A stretch of 10,240 nucleotides of DNA from Verrucomicrobiota bacterium (GCA_030830145.1 JAURNO010000220.1:1-10240); one strand, 5' to 3'; counted from the first letter of the stretch, positions 1 to 7,367 are shown. Numbers and translations: made by a program. The notes: a model not told the origin generated them from the letters alone.

Positions 1-333
1 GTCATGCACGTGGTCCGGGGCATATCGAGCCTCGTTGGTCAGGTACAATTCCCATAGCCGGTGATTCCTTACGATTCTGCAGGCAGTTCCCCAACCTTTT
101 GGGGTCAAGGAGATCAGGACGGGTTTAGGTGAAGCGGGGCTATCGCTTTGGTCGGCATGAAGCGTGGCATATTGTTTCTCGACCAAAGCGCTTACTTCCC
201 GATGAGCTTGGGGCATGCTGGCTCTTCTTCGCTTCGCTAGTTGACCGACCGAAACCGACTCCTTTTGGAAATCGATCGATTCGAGCTCCTGGTAAACCGC
301 TTTCAAGGTGTTTTCCAAAGCAATTCTGTGGTT
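1..333 (-). other. Fused DtxR-like winged-helix and metal-binding region within the permease gene (partial)
   Basis: This marks the C-terminal, cytoplasmic part of the permease gene (residues about 340-450). It aligns without gaps over its last part to the free regulator at 3218-3877: H430, E434 and H449 match that protein's H79, E83 and H98, which are the DtxR metal-site positions. The recognition-helix region is rich in arginine (RRR at 374-376). The remaining ligands (the equivalents of residues 102, 105 and 106) fall outside the window, so it cannot be said whether the domain is fully metal-responsive. Confidence 0.82.
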
Positions 334-1350
334 TCTGTTGCGGGAAGAAAACCACTTGAACAAGAGACCGTTGCGGGGATGGAAAAAAAGAACGGACAGA
401 AAAAAAGAAGCTGAAACCAAAACGATTATGGGACCGGTTGGAAGTTGGCTGCCAAGAAACGACACAAAGGCCCCGGTGGCTGCAGCCATGCATCCGAGCA
501 GCCCGGACCATATCAAGATGGGACGCATTCTGTCCGTGATCAGGGTTGCCGTGGCCGCCGGGATGACCAGGAGAGCGGAAACGAGGACTACGCCGACAAT
601 CTGCAGTGAAGTTATGACGGCAAAGGCAAGGAGCAACCAAAGTAGATATTGGAGGAAATCAACGGGTAGTCCGATGGACCGGGCGTATTCCGAATCAAAC
701 CCCGCCACCAACATTTCTTTGTACAGAAAAATGCTGAGGGCCAAAATCAATAAAAAGGAAAAAGCCATGGTCCATAAATCCGTGGATGATAGACCGACGA
801 CTTGCCCAAAGAGATATTTGTCGATGCCCGATTGGTTACCAAACTCCATCTTTTGGATTCTCGTAAGCATACAAATCCCCAAAGCGTAAAATCCCGAAAG
901 TACCAGACCGAGTGCACTGTCTTGCCTGATACGGCTCGTTTTCTTGAGAAGCGAGATAAGAGCAACCCCCAAAAAACCGGCCAATGTCGCTCCCGCTAGA
1001 ATGGCCCATGAATCCTTCGAGTGGCTCCACAGAAAGCCGACGGCCACTCCGGGGAGCACGGCATGGGAGAGCGTGTCTCCGAAAAGGGAAAGCCGGCGCG
1101 TCACAATAAGACTACCCATGATACCACAACTCAACCCCATGAGAACCGTGCCCAGGAGAACCATTCGCACGGATTCGTCCGACAAGGTGAGGAACCGATA
1201 ACCTCTTTCGAGCAAGGAGTCACTTGGGGCGCTGATTTGCTCACCATGGAGGGGGAAGATGAATAGGGATAAAATGGCCCAAGCCATTCCAATCCGTTTG
1301 ATTTGGATATTCCTTCTCATGGATTTTTTGAAATGGATAGTTCCATTCAT
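1..1350 (-). CDS. Metal ABC transporter permease fused to a DtxR/MntR-type repressor domain (YtgCR-like), 3' end outside window
   Basis: The frame is open from ATG 1350 to the left edge, giving 450 visible codons with no stop. Residues about 60-325 form a TroC/MntB/ZnuB-family (ABC-3) permease of the inner membrane. It has several hydrophobic segments, the family motif RRLSLFGDTLSHAVLPG (residues 85-101) and SLQIVGVVLVSALLVIPAATA (248-268), which is typical of the family. Residues about 340-450 are soluble and resemble DtxR/MntR proteins: a winged-helix region (SVGQLAKRRRASMPQAHREV, 367-386, then LTPKG), followed by NHRLWELYL and DHVHD, which match the start of the DtxR metal-binding/dimerisation domain. 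ATG 1350 lies 7 nt after the ATPase stop; ATG 1320 is an in-frame alternative. A hydrophobic stretch near residues 20-34 may be a signal-like or extra membrane segment. Chlamydial YtgCR has the same architecture and is cleaved to release its repressor; cleavage here is inference. A second permease gene (ytgD-like) is expected to the left. Confidence 0.9.
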   Translation of the reverse strand, partial: MNGTIHFKKSMRRNIQIKRIGMAWAILSLFIFPLHGEQISAPSDSLLERGYRFLTLSDESVRMVLLGTVLMGLSCGIMGSLIVTRRLSLFGDTLSHAVLPGVAVGFLWSHSKDSWAILAGATLAGFLGVALISLLKKTSRIRQDSALGLVLSGFYALGICMLTRIQKMEFGNQSGIDKYLFGQVVGLSSTDLWTMAFSFLLILALSIFLYKEMLVAGFDSEYARSIGLPVDFLQYLLWLLLAFAVITSLQIVGVVLVSALLVIPAATATLITDRMRPILIWSGLLGCMAAATGAFVSFLGSQLPTGPIIVLVSASFFLSVLFFHPRNGLLFKWFSSRNRNHRIALENTLKAVYQELESIDFQKESVSVGQLAKRRRASMPQAHREVSALVEKQYATLHADQSDSPASPKPVLISLTPKGWGTACRIVRNHRLWELYLTNEARYAPDHVHD

Positions 1351-1357
1351 TTTCCAA

Positions 1358-2152
1358 TCAGGACGACTCGGTTTCCTTCTCGTATTCCCTGACACCAGCA
1401 GATTGATCGGCGACTTCGGTAAAGATCGTAAGTCTTCCACCGTAGGTTTTTTGAAGAAGATCGCGGGTGAAGGTCTTTTCAGCTTCTCCACTGGCAATCA
1501 AGCGCATGTTAAGCAGGATCAACTGGTCAAAGTAGGCCTTTGCCGTGGATAAGTCATGATGCACCACAAGCAATGTTTTTCCTTGATTCTTTAGTTCGCG
1601 TAAAAGCTCAATGATCGCCTTTTCGGTCACGGCGTCCACTCCTGCCAGGGGTTCGTCCATTAGGTAAAGGTCACTTTCCTGGGCAAGAGCCCGAGCGAGA
1701 AAAACCCTCTGCTGCTGACCCCCCGAAAGTTTTCCGATCTGGCGATCTGCGAAGGGGAGCATATTGACTTTCTCAAGGCATTCGCCGGCAATAATTCGAT
1801 CTTTTTTTCCTACCCGCTTCAGCCATCCCACGTGCCCATACCTGCCCATCAGTACGACATCGAGGACCGACACCGGGAAATCCCAGTCCACTGATTCTCT
1901 TTGCGGGACGTAGCCTACGCGGGCATAGGACTTTTGGACGGTTTTTCCGAAAATCTTTACCCACCCTCCATTGGATGGAACCATCCCCATTATGGTCTTG
2001 ATCAAAGTTGATTTCCCCGCCCCGTTCGGTCCTATTATTCCCGTTAGGGTTCCTTCGGAAACTTCCAAGTCTACTCCGTACAAAACTGGCTTGCGTTGGT
2101 AGGCAACGGTCAAGTCGTGGATTTCCAAGGGCTTGGAATCGGACGGGTTCAT
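1358..2152 (-). CDS. Metal (Mn/Zn/Fe) ABC transporter ATP-binding protein
   Basis: This 264-residue cytoplasmic ATPase powers the metal importer of this operon. Visible motifs are Walker A GPNGAGKST (41-49), the Q-loop within GYVPQRESVDWDFPV (80-94), the ABC signature LSGGQQQR (142-149), Walker B LYLMDEP (162-168) and the switch histidine in VVHHD (H199). The 'VPQR..VDWDFPV..DVV.MGRYG' block is characteristic of the MntA/ZnuC/TroB/YtgB group and separates it from other ABC ATPases. Length is normal. ATG 2152 follows the binding-protein stop by 2 nt, so translational coupling is likely. The acidic tail EYEKETESS ends 7 nt before the permease start. Metal specificity cannot be told from the ATPase. 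Confidence 0.95.
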   Translation of the reverse strand: MNPSDSKPLEIHDLTVAYQRKPVLYGVDLEVSEGTLTGIIGPNGAGKSTLIKTIMGMVPSNGGWVKIFGKTVQKSYARVGYVPQRESVDWDFPVSVLDVVLMGRYGHVGWLKRVGKKDRIIAGECLEKVNMLPFADRQIGKLSGGQQQRVFLARALAQESDLYLMDEPLAGVDAVTEKAIIELLRELKNQGKTLLVVHHDLSTAKAYFDQLILLNMRLIASGEAEKTFTRDLLQKTYGGRLTIFTEVADQSAGVREYEKETESS

Positions 2153-2154
2153 GG

Positions 2155-3147
2155 CTAATCCGTTTTGCCGAGCGCTTCCACGATGGTCGTTACGTTATGG
2201 ACCATCATGCCTCCCCAACTATCCAACCCAAAAATTTGGCCATTGGGTCCAACGACCGATTCGCCGGGGGGACCCAGAGCATCGGAAAATAATTCCCCGC
2301 CGATGAAGACACTGCTCTCTTTTGCGATTTCATGCATCGCCGCGGGGTTAACGCTGGACTCCACGAAGATGGCTGGGATATTCTGATTCTTAATGAAATC
2401 AACCAGGTTCACCCGGTCGGCCAACCCAGCTTCAATCTTTGTCGACATTCCCTGCAGTCCAATCACTTTCAAACCCAGGTCTTTGCCCAAGTAACGAAAG
2501 GCATCGTGACTGGTGACCAGTTTTCGACGCTCCTTGGGGATTCGGGCCACTTGGGCGAGGGACCAATTATTGATCAGCTCAATTTCCTGAAGCAATTCCT
2601 TTGCCTTCTCTCTGATCTGCGATTCCGATTTGGGATCAAGTTCGATCAATTTTTTCATCACGGTTTTGACGCAAAGAGACCATATTCGCGGAGAGAACCA
2701 TACGTGCGGATCAACGTGACCGTCGTTTTCTTCATTGCCATCCGAAAGGACGAGTGAATTCGGGATTTCGGAGGTTGCCGCAATGGATTGGATTCCCTTC
2801 TTGTCTGCCTGTTCGAGGGCTTGTCCCATACGCCCTTCGAGCATCATCCCATGGAAAACAATCAAGTCGGCGTTGGCAAGGGAACTCAAATCGCGGGATG
2901 TTGGTTTGTACAAGTGGGGATCAACTCCGGGACCCATAAGGGAAAGTATTTCAACGCCGTCACCGGCGAGCGAGTGAACCAAATCGGACAAATGGGTAGT
3001 TGTCACGACTACCAACGGTGCCTCTTTTTCTTCGATCGATTTGTCCGAACACCCGCCTATTGCCAGTGTGACAATGGAGCAGAAAAGTTTCGAAGAAAAT
3101 AAACTTGGCTTGAGAAAGTTCTTAGTAAGGGCTGTGAAAGAATACAT
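2155..3147 (-). CDS. Metal ABC transporter substrate-binding lipoprotein (TroA/ZnuA/YtgA family)
   Basis: This 330-residue periplasmic metal-binding protein feeds the permease. The N-terminus has a hydrophobic stretch ending in LAIGGC (28-33), which fits a lipobox with lipidation at C33. Likely metal ligands, by family pattern, are H78 (GVDPHLYKP), H148 (DPHVWFSP), H214 (VTSHDAFRY) and an acidic residue near D289 (GGELFSDALG). The short loop before H148 (GNEENDGHVDPH) holds only one extra histidine and lacks the long His-rich insert of many zinc-specific ZnuA proteins. The three-His-plus-acid set resembles TroA/YtgA, so Mn, Fe or Zn are all possible. ATG 3147 is the only reasonable start, because upstream in frame there is quickly a TGA. 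No Shine-Dalgarno sequence precedes it; a perfect palindrome abuts the start codon. It is the first gene of the operon. Confidence 0.94.
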   Translation of the reverse strand: MYSFTALTKNFLKPSLFSSKLFCSIVTLAIGGCSDKSIEEKEAPLVVVTTTHLSDLVHSLAGDGVEILSLMGPGVDPHLYKPTSRDLSSLANADLIVFHGMMLEGRMGQALEQADKKGIQSIAATSEIPNSLVLSDGNEENDGHVDPHVWFSPRIWSLCVKTVMKKLIELDPKSESQIREKAKELLQEIELINNWSLAQVARIPKERRKLVTSHDAFRYLGKDLGLKVIGLQGMSTKIEAGLADRVNLVDFIKNQNIPAIFVESSVNPAAMHEIAKESSVFIGGELFSDALGPPGESVVGPNGQIFGLDSWGGMMVHNVTTIVEALGKTD

Positions 3148-3161
3148 TTTGATTAATCAAA
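3148..3161. promoter_or_regulatory. Perfect 14-bp palindrome, candidate DtxR/MntR operator
   Basis: The sequence TTTGATTAATCAAA is a perfect inverted repeat. It lies in the 70-bp gap between the divergent binding-protein and regulator genes, directly against the binding-protein ATG. Its size and AT-rich symmetry suit a DtxR/MntR dimer site, and its position would block transcription start of the uptake operon. A weak minus-strand promoter can be drawn (TTGACT at 3189-3184, 17-bp spacer, CACACT at 3166-3161), but its -10 box is poor. Operator function is inference. Confidence 0.55.
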
Positions 3162-3217
3162 GTGTGGCGCAAGTTTTCCCTTGAGTCAATCCGTCAAAAA
3201 GGGGATTCTTTTGCCCT

Positions 3218-3877
3218 ATGCCGAGCTCTACGGTCGAGAACTATCTAAAACAAATCCTGTCCATCTCGCTTGATCGAGACAACAGAGAGGTAGCCATGGG
3301 GCTGATTTCGGAAGCTCTGGGAGTAACCCCGGGAACCGCTACCTCGATGGTCAAGAATTTGGAGAAGGAAGGATGGTTGACCTACAAGTCCCGCAAAGGC
3401 GTCAAACTTACTGCTTCGGGGAGAAAACTGGGAATGAACATTCTTCGCCGACATCGTTTGCTGGAAACTTTTTTAGTCGAAACTTTGGGTTTGGACTGGA
3501 GTGAGATTCACGATGAGGCGGAAGAGTTGGAGCACGCGATTTCGGAAAAAGTCCTGGAACGCCTCGACGAATTTCTTGGGCGCCCGAGGCATGATCCTCA
3601 TGGTCATCCCATACCGACCAAGGGAGGAATCATTCAAAAACACATAAGCCGCTCCTTGCTCGACTGCAAGGAAGGTATGTCCGTTACAATTGATTCGATA
3701 GACGACCAGGAAAAGAATTTTCTCAAGTTCGCAAGAATCCGACATGTTGTTCCGGGAAATAAAATTAGGATCCTTTCACGCGAGGAAGTTGCGAATGCCA
3801 TGGAATTGAGAATCGACGGAAAACCTTCTTTTTCAATTGGATTCGAGGCGGCCCGTAAAATTCTTGTTTCCGATTAG
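3218..3877 (+). CDS. DtxR/MntR-family metal-dependent transcriptional regulator with C-terminal SH3-like (FeoA-type) domain
   Basis: This 219-residue DNA-binding repressor senses a divalent metal in the cytoplasm and is the likely regulator of the divergent uptake operon. Residues 1-70 are the winged helix (LGVTPGTATSMVKNLEKEGWL, then GVKLTASG). Residues 71-145 are the dimerisation domain with H79, E83, H98, E102, E105 and H106. The motif GRPRHDPHGHPIP (121-133) is typical before the C-terminal SH3-like domain (about 150-217). E102 replaces the cysteine of DtxR/IdeR and matches MntR, while N8 stands where DtxR has Met10 and MntR has Asp8. This points to Mn rather than Fe sensing, but is not decisive. 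ATG 3218 is preceded by AAAAAGGGG at a longish spacing of about 13 nt. Confidence 0.92.
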   Translation: MPSSTVENYLKQILSISLDRDNREVAMGLISEALGVTPGTATSMVKNLEKEGWLTYKSRKGVKLTASGRKLGMNILRRHRLLETFLVETLGLDWSEIHDEAEELEHAISEKVLERLDEFLGRPRHDPHGHPIPTKGGIIQKHISRSLLDCKEGMSVTIDSIDDQEKNFLKFARIRHVVPGNKIRILSREEVANAMELRIDGKPSFSIGFEAARKILVSD

Positions 3878-3919
3878 TCGGGGCAACTTGGATCAATCCG
3901 AAAAATGGGATTGCCCCGA
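3878..3919 (+). terminator. Hairpin after the regulator gene, possible terminator
   Basis: The 9-bp arms TCGGGGCAA (3878-3886) and TTGCCCCGA (3911-3919) are perfect complements and begin directly after the regulator stop codon. An alternative fold pairs CAATCC (3894-3899) with GGATTG (3908-3913) and can stack on TCGGGG/CCCCGA. No clean T-run follows (only TGAGTGTTTCTTTC), so it is at best a weak intrinsic terminator. It could instead protect the transcript end. Confidence 0.45.
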
Positions 3920-3990
3920 TGAGTGTTTCTTTCAAGAGTCTTGTCCTTTCATTAATCCCCCCACACCGCTAACCCCTAATTCAAATTGTT

Positions 3991-5034
3991 ATGCCACGCC
4001 CCGTGACTTTGTTTACCGGCCAATGGGCCGACTTATCCTTTCCAAATTTAGCTGAGAAAGCTGCAGAAATGGGCTACGACGGCCTGGAACTTGCCTGCTG
4101 GGGAGACCATTTCGACGTGGACAAGGCGGCAGTCTCCAAAAAATACTGTCAGGAAAGATGGGAAATTCTCTCCGATAACGGACTCACCTGCTTTGCCATA
4201 TCCAGTCATCTGGTCGGACAAGCGGTTTGCGATCTGATCGACGAGCGCCACAAATCCATCCTGCCTCCCGATGTCTGGGGGGAAGGAGATCCGGAAAAAG
4301 TTCGCAGGAGGGCAGCCAAGAAATTGGCCAAAACCGCAAAGGCATGCCGTAATTTCATAGATGCCAAACCGGGCCGCGGCAAAAAAGATGATTTTCCCGC
4401 CGTGGTAAATGGATTTACGGGATCGAGCATTTGGCATTCGATTTATGCTTTTCCCCCGACCGACCAAGCTTACTGGGAAAAAGGGTTTCAAGACTTTGCC
4501 AAGCGATTTGGTCCGATACTCGAGGCTTTCGACAAACAGAACGTCAACTTTGCTCTCGAGGTCCACCCGACTGAGATTGCCTTTGATATAGCCAGTGCGG
4601 AGCGTGCTTTGAGCGCAGTCAAAAACCACAAGCGTTTTGGTTTTAACTATGACCCTTCGCACTTGGGCTACCAGGGCGTTGATTATGTTAAGTTCATTCG
4701 TACTTTTTCCGACCGCATCTATCATGCACACATGAAGGACGCCTGGTGGGGGCATGGAGACGGAACGGTAGGAGTATTTGGTGGACACACGACTTTTGCC
4801 GACCCAAGAAGACATTGGGACTTTCGTTCGGTAGGGCGGGGCGATGTCGATTTCGAGGAAATTATCGTTGCCTTGAACGACATCGGATACGCCGGACCCC
4901 TGTCCATCGAGTGGGAGGACAGTCGGATGGACCGTTTTCATGGTGCCGAGGAATCTTGTGACTATATTCGGGAGCTTGATTTCAAGCCAAACGAAATTGC
5001 CTTTGATTCGGCCTTCGACAAGGAAAACCAGTAG
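3991..5034 (+). CDS. Sugar phosphate isomerase/epimerase-like TIM-barrel protein (xylose isomerase-like, AP_endonuc_2 family)
   Basis: This 347-residue protein is probably cytosolic, with no signal peptide. The fold is recognised from the start [30 protein letters not shown] and from the spaced metal ligands of the family: E190 (FALEVHP), D221 and H224 (NYDPSHLGY), H247 (YHAHMKD) and E307 (LSIEWED). Such proteins bind Mn or another divalent cation and isomerise, epimerise or dehydrate sugars and inositols; some act as lyases on 3-keto sugars. It is the first gene of a probable operon with two Gfo/Idh/MocA dehydrogenases, starting 51 nt before the first. That pairing fits catabolism of an unphosphorylated polyol, sugar or glycoside. 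The substrate is unknown. The ATG has no evident Shine-Dalgarno sequence, and no convincing promoter was found in the 71 nt between the hairpin and the start. Confidence 0.87.
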   Translation: MPRPVTLFTGQWADLSFPNLAEKAAEMGYDGLELACWGDHFDVDKAAVSKKYCQERWEILSDNGLTCFAISSHLVGQAVCDLIDERHKSILPPDVWGEGDPEKVRRRAAKKLAKTAKACRNFIDAKPGRGKKDDFPAVVNGFTGSSIWHSIYAFPPTDQAYWEKGFQDFAKRFGPILEAFDKQNVNFALEVHPTEIAFDIASAERALSAVKNHKRFGFNYDPSHLGYQGVDYVKFIRTFSDRIYHAHMKDAWWGHGDGTVGVFGGHTTFADPRRHWDFRSVGRGDVDFEEIIVALNDIGYAGPLSIEWEDSRMDRFHGAEESCDYIRELDFKPNEIAFDSAFDKENQ

Positions 5035-5085
5035 CCGTCGCTCCGGTCGGCCAACACTCACAAAGAACAGAAATATAAGTAAGAT

Positions 5086-6252
5086 ATGAAACGAAAGTTA
5101 CGCATGGGAATGGTGGGAGGCGGAAGAGGGGCCTTCATTGGAGGCGTTCACCGCCGAGCCGCCGCATTGGATGGAGAAATCGAATTGGTTGCCGGCGCCT
5201 TCTCGTCTGACCCCAAGAAGTCCGCTTTGTCCGGCAAGGACTTCTATTTGAAGCCTTCTCGGGTGTACGGATCTTACCAGGAGATGGCGAAAAAAGAAAG
5301 CGAGCTTCCTGAAAACGAACGCATTGATTTCGTTACCATCGTGGTTCAGAACTACCTTCATTTCGAGGTAGCAAAGACCTTTTTGGAAGCTGGCATAAAC
5401 GTCATCTGCGACAAGCCCGTTACCCTTGACCTGGAGCAAGCCAGAGAGCTTCGCAAGATCATCAACAAGTCGAAGAAAGTTTTCGCTCTCACTCATAATT
5501 ACACGGGGTATCCAATGGTCAAACTTGCCCGTCAGATGATTCGAAAGGGAGAGTTGGGCAAGCTGATTAAAGTCGTTTGCGAGTATCCTCAAGGCTATGC
5601 CATTACTGCATTGACCGGCGAGGACAAGGCTATCGCAAATTGGCGTGCGGACCCCAAGATCGCAGGAATTTCCAATTGCATGGGAGACATCGGCACACAT
5701 GCGGAGAACCTAGTCCACTACATTACTGGTTTGGAAATCGATCGTTTGTGTGCCGACCTTTCGGTCAATATCCCCGGTCGCACTTTGGATGACGATGGTA
5801 ATGTCTTGGTCCGCTTCAAGGGTGGAACCCGTGGAATCATTTATGCATCCCAGGTTTCCAATGGAGACGAGAATGATCTTAACATCCGTGTGTACGGGAC
5901 CAAGAAATCGTTGGAGTGGCATCAAGAGGAGCCCAACGATTTGATTGTCAAGGATGCCCGTTCACCAAGGCAAATCTACCGCCGTGGCAATGATTATGTT
6001 ACCGGTGCGGCGGCCGACAACACCCGAATCCCCTTCGGCCACCCCGAAGGATTCATCGAGGCTTTCGCAAACGTTTACAATGCCGCAGCCGTTGCCATTA
6101 GAGACGAGAGGGCAGGAAAATTTCCCCGCAAGTCCGGTTACGACTTCCCGGATATTCGGGACGGCATAATCGGGATGGCTTTCATCGAGACCGTTGTCAA
6201 GAGTTCGAAATCCAAGGAAAAGTGGGTCAAGTTTCCCGCCATTCCGAAGTAA
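5086..6252 (+). CDS. Gfo/Idh/MocA-family NAD(P)-dependent oxidoreductase (first copy)
   Basis: This 388-residue cytosolic dehydrogenase has a Rossmann domain with VGGGRGAFIG (10-19) for NAD(P) binding, followed by ELVAGAFSSDP. CDKPVT (108-113) contains the catalytic-type lysine K110 of the EKP motif. In the C-terminal substrate domain, CMGDIGTHAENL (198-209) supplies the family Asp/His pair D201 and H205. The GAFIG...HR.AA.LDG subgroup is common beside TIM-barrel isomerases and inositol or sugar catabolic genes. There is no Tat or Sec signal. The gene follows the isomerase by 51 nt and precedes a second dehydrogenase by 19 nt, so the three are probably one transcript. The two dehydrogenases share family motifs only and are not a recent duplication. 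Substrate is not assignable. Confidence 0.9.
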   Translation: MKRKLRMGMVGGGRGAFIGGVHRRAAALDGEIELVAGAFSSDPKKSALSGKDFYLKPSRVYGSYQEMAKKESELPENERIDFVTIVVQNYLHFEVAKTFLEAGINVICDKPVTLDLEQARELRKIINKSKKVFALTHNYTGYPMVKLARQMIRKGELGKLIKVVCEYPQGYAITALTGEDKAIANWRADPKIAGISNCMGDIGTHAENLVHYITGLEIDRLCADLSVNIPGRTLDDDGNVLVRFKGGTRGIIYASQVSNGDENDLNIRVYGTKKSLEWHQEEPNDLIVKDARSPRQIYRRGNDYVTGAAADNTRIPFGHPEGFIEAFANVYNAAAVAIRDERAGKFPRKSGYDFPDIRDGIIGMAFIETVVKSSKSKEKWVKFPAIPK

Positions 6253-6271
6253 TACAATAGAGTAAAAGATC

Positions 6272-7357
6272 ATGGCCAAAAAAATCGGAATAATAGGCGC
6301 GGGAGGTATGCTTCAATACCATGCCGCAGGTTTCAAAGCGGCTGGCGCCGAGTTGCATGCCATCTGCGATATGAATCAGGAGGCGGCCCATGAGGCGGCG
6401 AAGGTTTACGGGGCGCCCAACGTTTTTGCGGATTCTCAAAAGATGCTTGAGGAATTGAAGGATTTGGACGCGGTGAGTATCATTACTCCGAATCGAACAC
6501 ATCGTCCTTTGGCTCTTCAAGCCTTGCAGGCCGGCAAACATGTTTTTTGCGAAAAACCTCCTGCTCTCAATGCCGCTGAGGTCAAACAGATGAAGGAGGC
6601 TGCCGAAAATGCCGGCAAAACCCTGATGTTCAATTTCAACAACAGAGCGCGCCCCGAATCCTATGCCCTCAGGAAATACATTGATGCGGGTGAAGTCGGA
6701 GCAATCAATTCAGCTCAGGCCAAATGGATCCGCCGTACAGGAATTCCAGGATTCGGAGGATGGTTTACCAACAAGGAATTGTCCGGGGGTGGTCCATTGA
6801 TTGATCTTTTACACATGGTTGATCTTGCCTTGTATTATATGGATTATCCTGTGCCATCTTGTGTGCTTGCCCAAACTTTCGACGATTTCATCCAAGACAA
6901 AAACTTCAAGGGGCCTTGGGGAATACCAGATGTCGCTGATGGCGTTACAGATGTCGAAAGTGCAGCTCATGGTTTCGTCCGCTTCCAAACAGGTCAGGTT
7001 TTGAATTTCCAGGTTTCCTGGGCGGAGATGAACAAACGCGAGGAGGTTTCGGTTACCTTTCAGGGAAGAAAGGCGGGGGGGATGATCCGTCGCCTTTTCG
7101 GATCCGACGGGTTGGATGAAACTGCAATTGATGATTGCGAACTGTATGTCCAGGAACACGGACGGTCGGTTAACCGTTCCATTGTGACTGAACCAAACGA
7201 AGACATGGGTAGAATTCGTTCCGCCGAAAATTTTGTTCGTTCGATCAACGGGGAAGAAGATCCTCTTAACACGCCGGACCAAGCTTTGGCTTTGATGAAG
7301 ATTATTGATGCGACCTATGAGTCTGCTAAAACGGGAAGACCCGTCGATATTGCGTGA
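6272..7357 (+). CDS. Gfo/Idh/MocA-family NAD(P)-dependent oxidoreductase (second copy)
   Basis: This 361-residue cytosolic dehydrogenase opens with the nucleotide-binding motif IGIIGAGGMLQYH (5-17) and has TPNRTH (72-77) and CEKP (93-96) with K95. In the substrate domain, GGGPLIDLLHMVDLALY (172-188) takes the place of the usual D-x-G-x-H motif. Here only two residues separate D178 from H181, one fewer than in the first copy (DIGTH), so the active-site geometry may differ. A WFTNKELSGGGP block and the 'TPDQALALMKIIDATYESAKTGRPVDI' ending are typical of the family. Length is normal. It probably acts on an intermediate made by the two upstream enzymes, for example as a keto-reductase or a second oxidation step; this is inference from context. 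Confidence 0.89.
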   Translation: MAKKIGIIGAGGMLQYHAAGFKAAGAELHAICDMNQEAAHEAAKVYGAPNVFADSQKMLEELKDLDAVSIITPNRTHRPLALQALQAGKHVFCEKPPALNAAEVKQMKEAAENAGKTLMFNFNNRARPESYALRKYIDAGEVGAINSAQAKWIRRTGIPGFGGWFTNKELSGGGPLIDLLHMVDLALYYMDYPVPSCVLAQTFDDFIQDKNFKGPWGIPDVADGVTDVESAAHGFVRFQTGQVLNFQVSWAEMNKREEVSVTFQGRKAGGMIRRLFGSDGLDETAIDDCELYVQEHGRSVNRSIVTEPNEDMGRIRSAENFVRSINGEEDPLNTPDQALALMKIIDATYESAKTGRPVDIA

Positions 7358-7367
7358 TCAATTCGTA

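Noticed and set aside
140..640. Minus-strand reading frame of 166 codons (Cys/Arg/His-rich) inside the permease gene
   Set aside because: It is a shifted frame of the permease-repressor gene on the same strand; its composition is unlike a real protein and the permease frame carries clear family motifs.
308..889. Plus-strand frame of 193 codons opposite the permease
   Set aside because: Antisense shadow of the permease; no recognisable motif and full of the Arg/Thr/Pro pattern of opposite-strand translation.
4048..5061. Minus-strand frame of 337 codons opposite the TIM-barrel gene
   Set aside because: It mirrors the full isomerase gene. The plus-strand product has conserved metal ligands; the antisense product has no family features and arises from third-position codon bias.
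5098..5700. Minus-strand frame of 200 codons opposite the first dehydrogenase
   Set aside because: Antisense shadow of a gene with clear Rossmann and catalytic motifs.
7331..7344. Hairpin ACGGG-AAGA-CCCGT near the end of the second dehydrogenase as a terminator
   Set aside because: The stem is short, lies inside the coding region, and the T-rich stretch begins more than 30 nt later.
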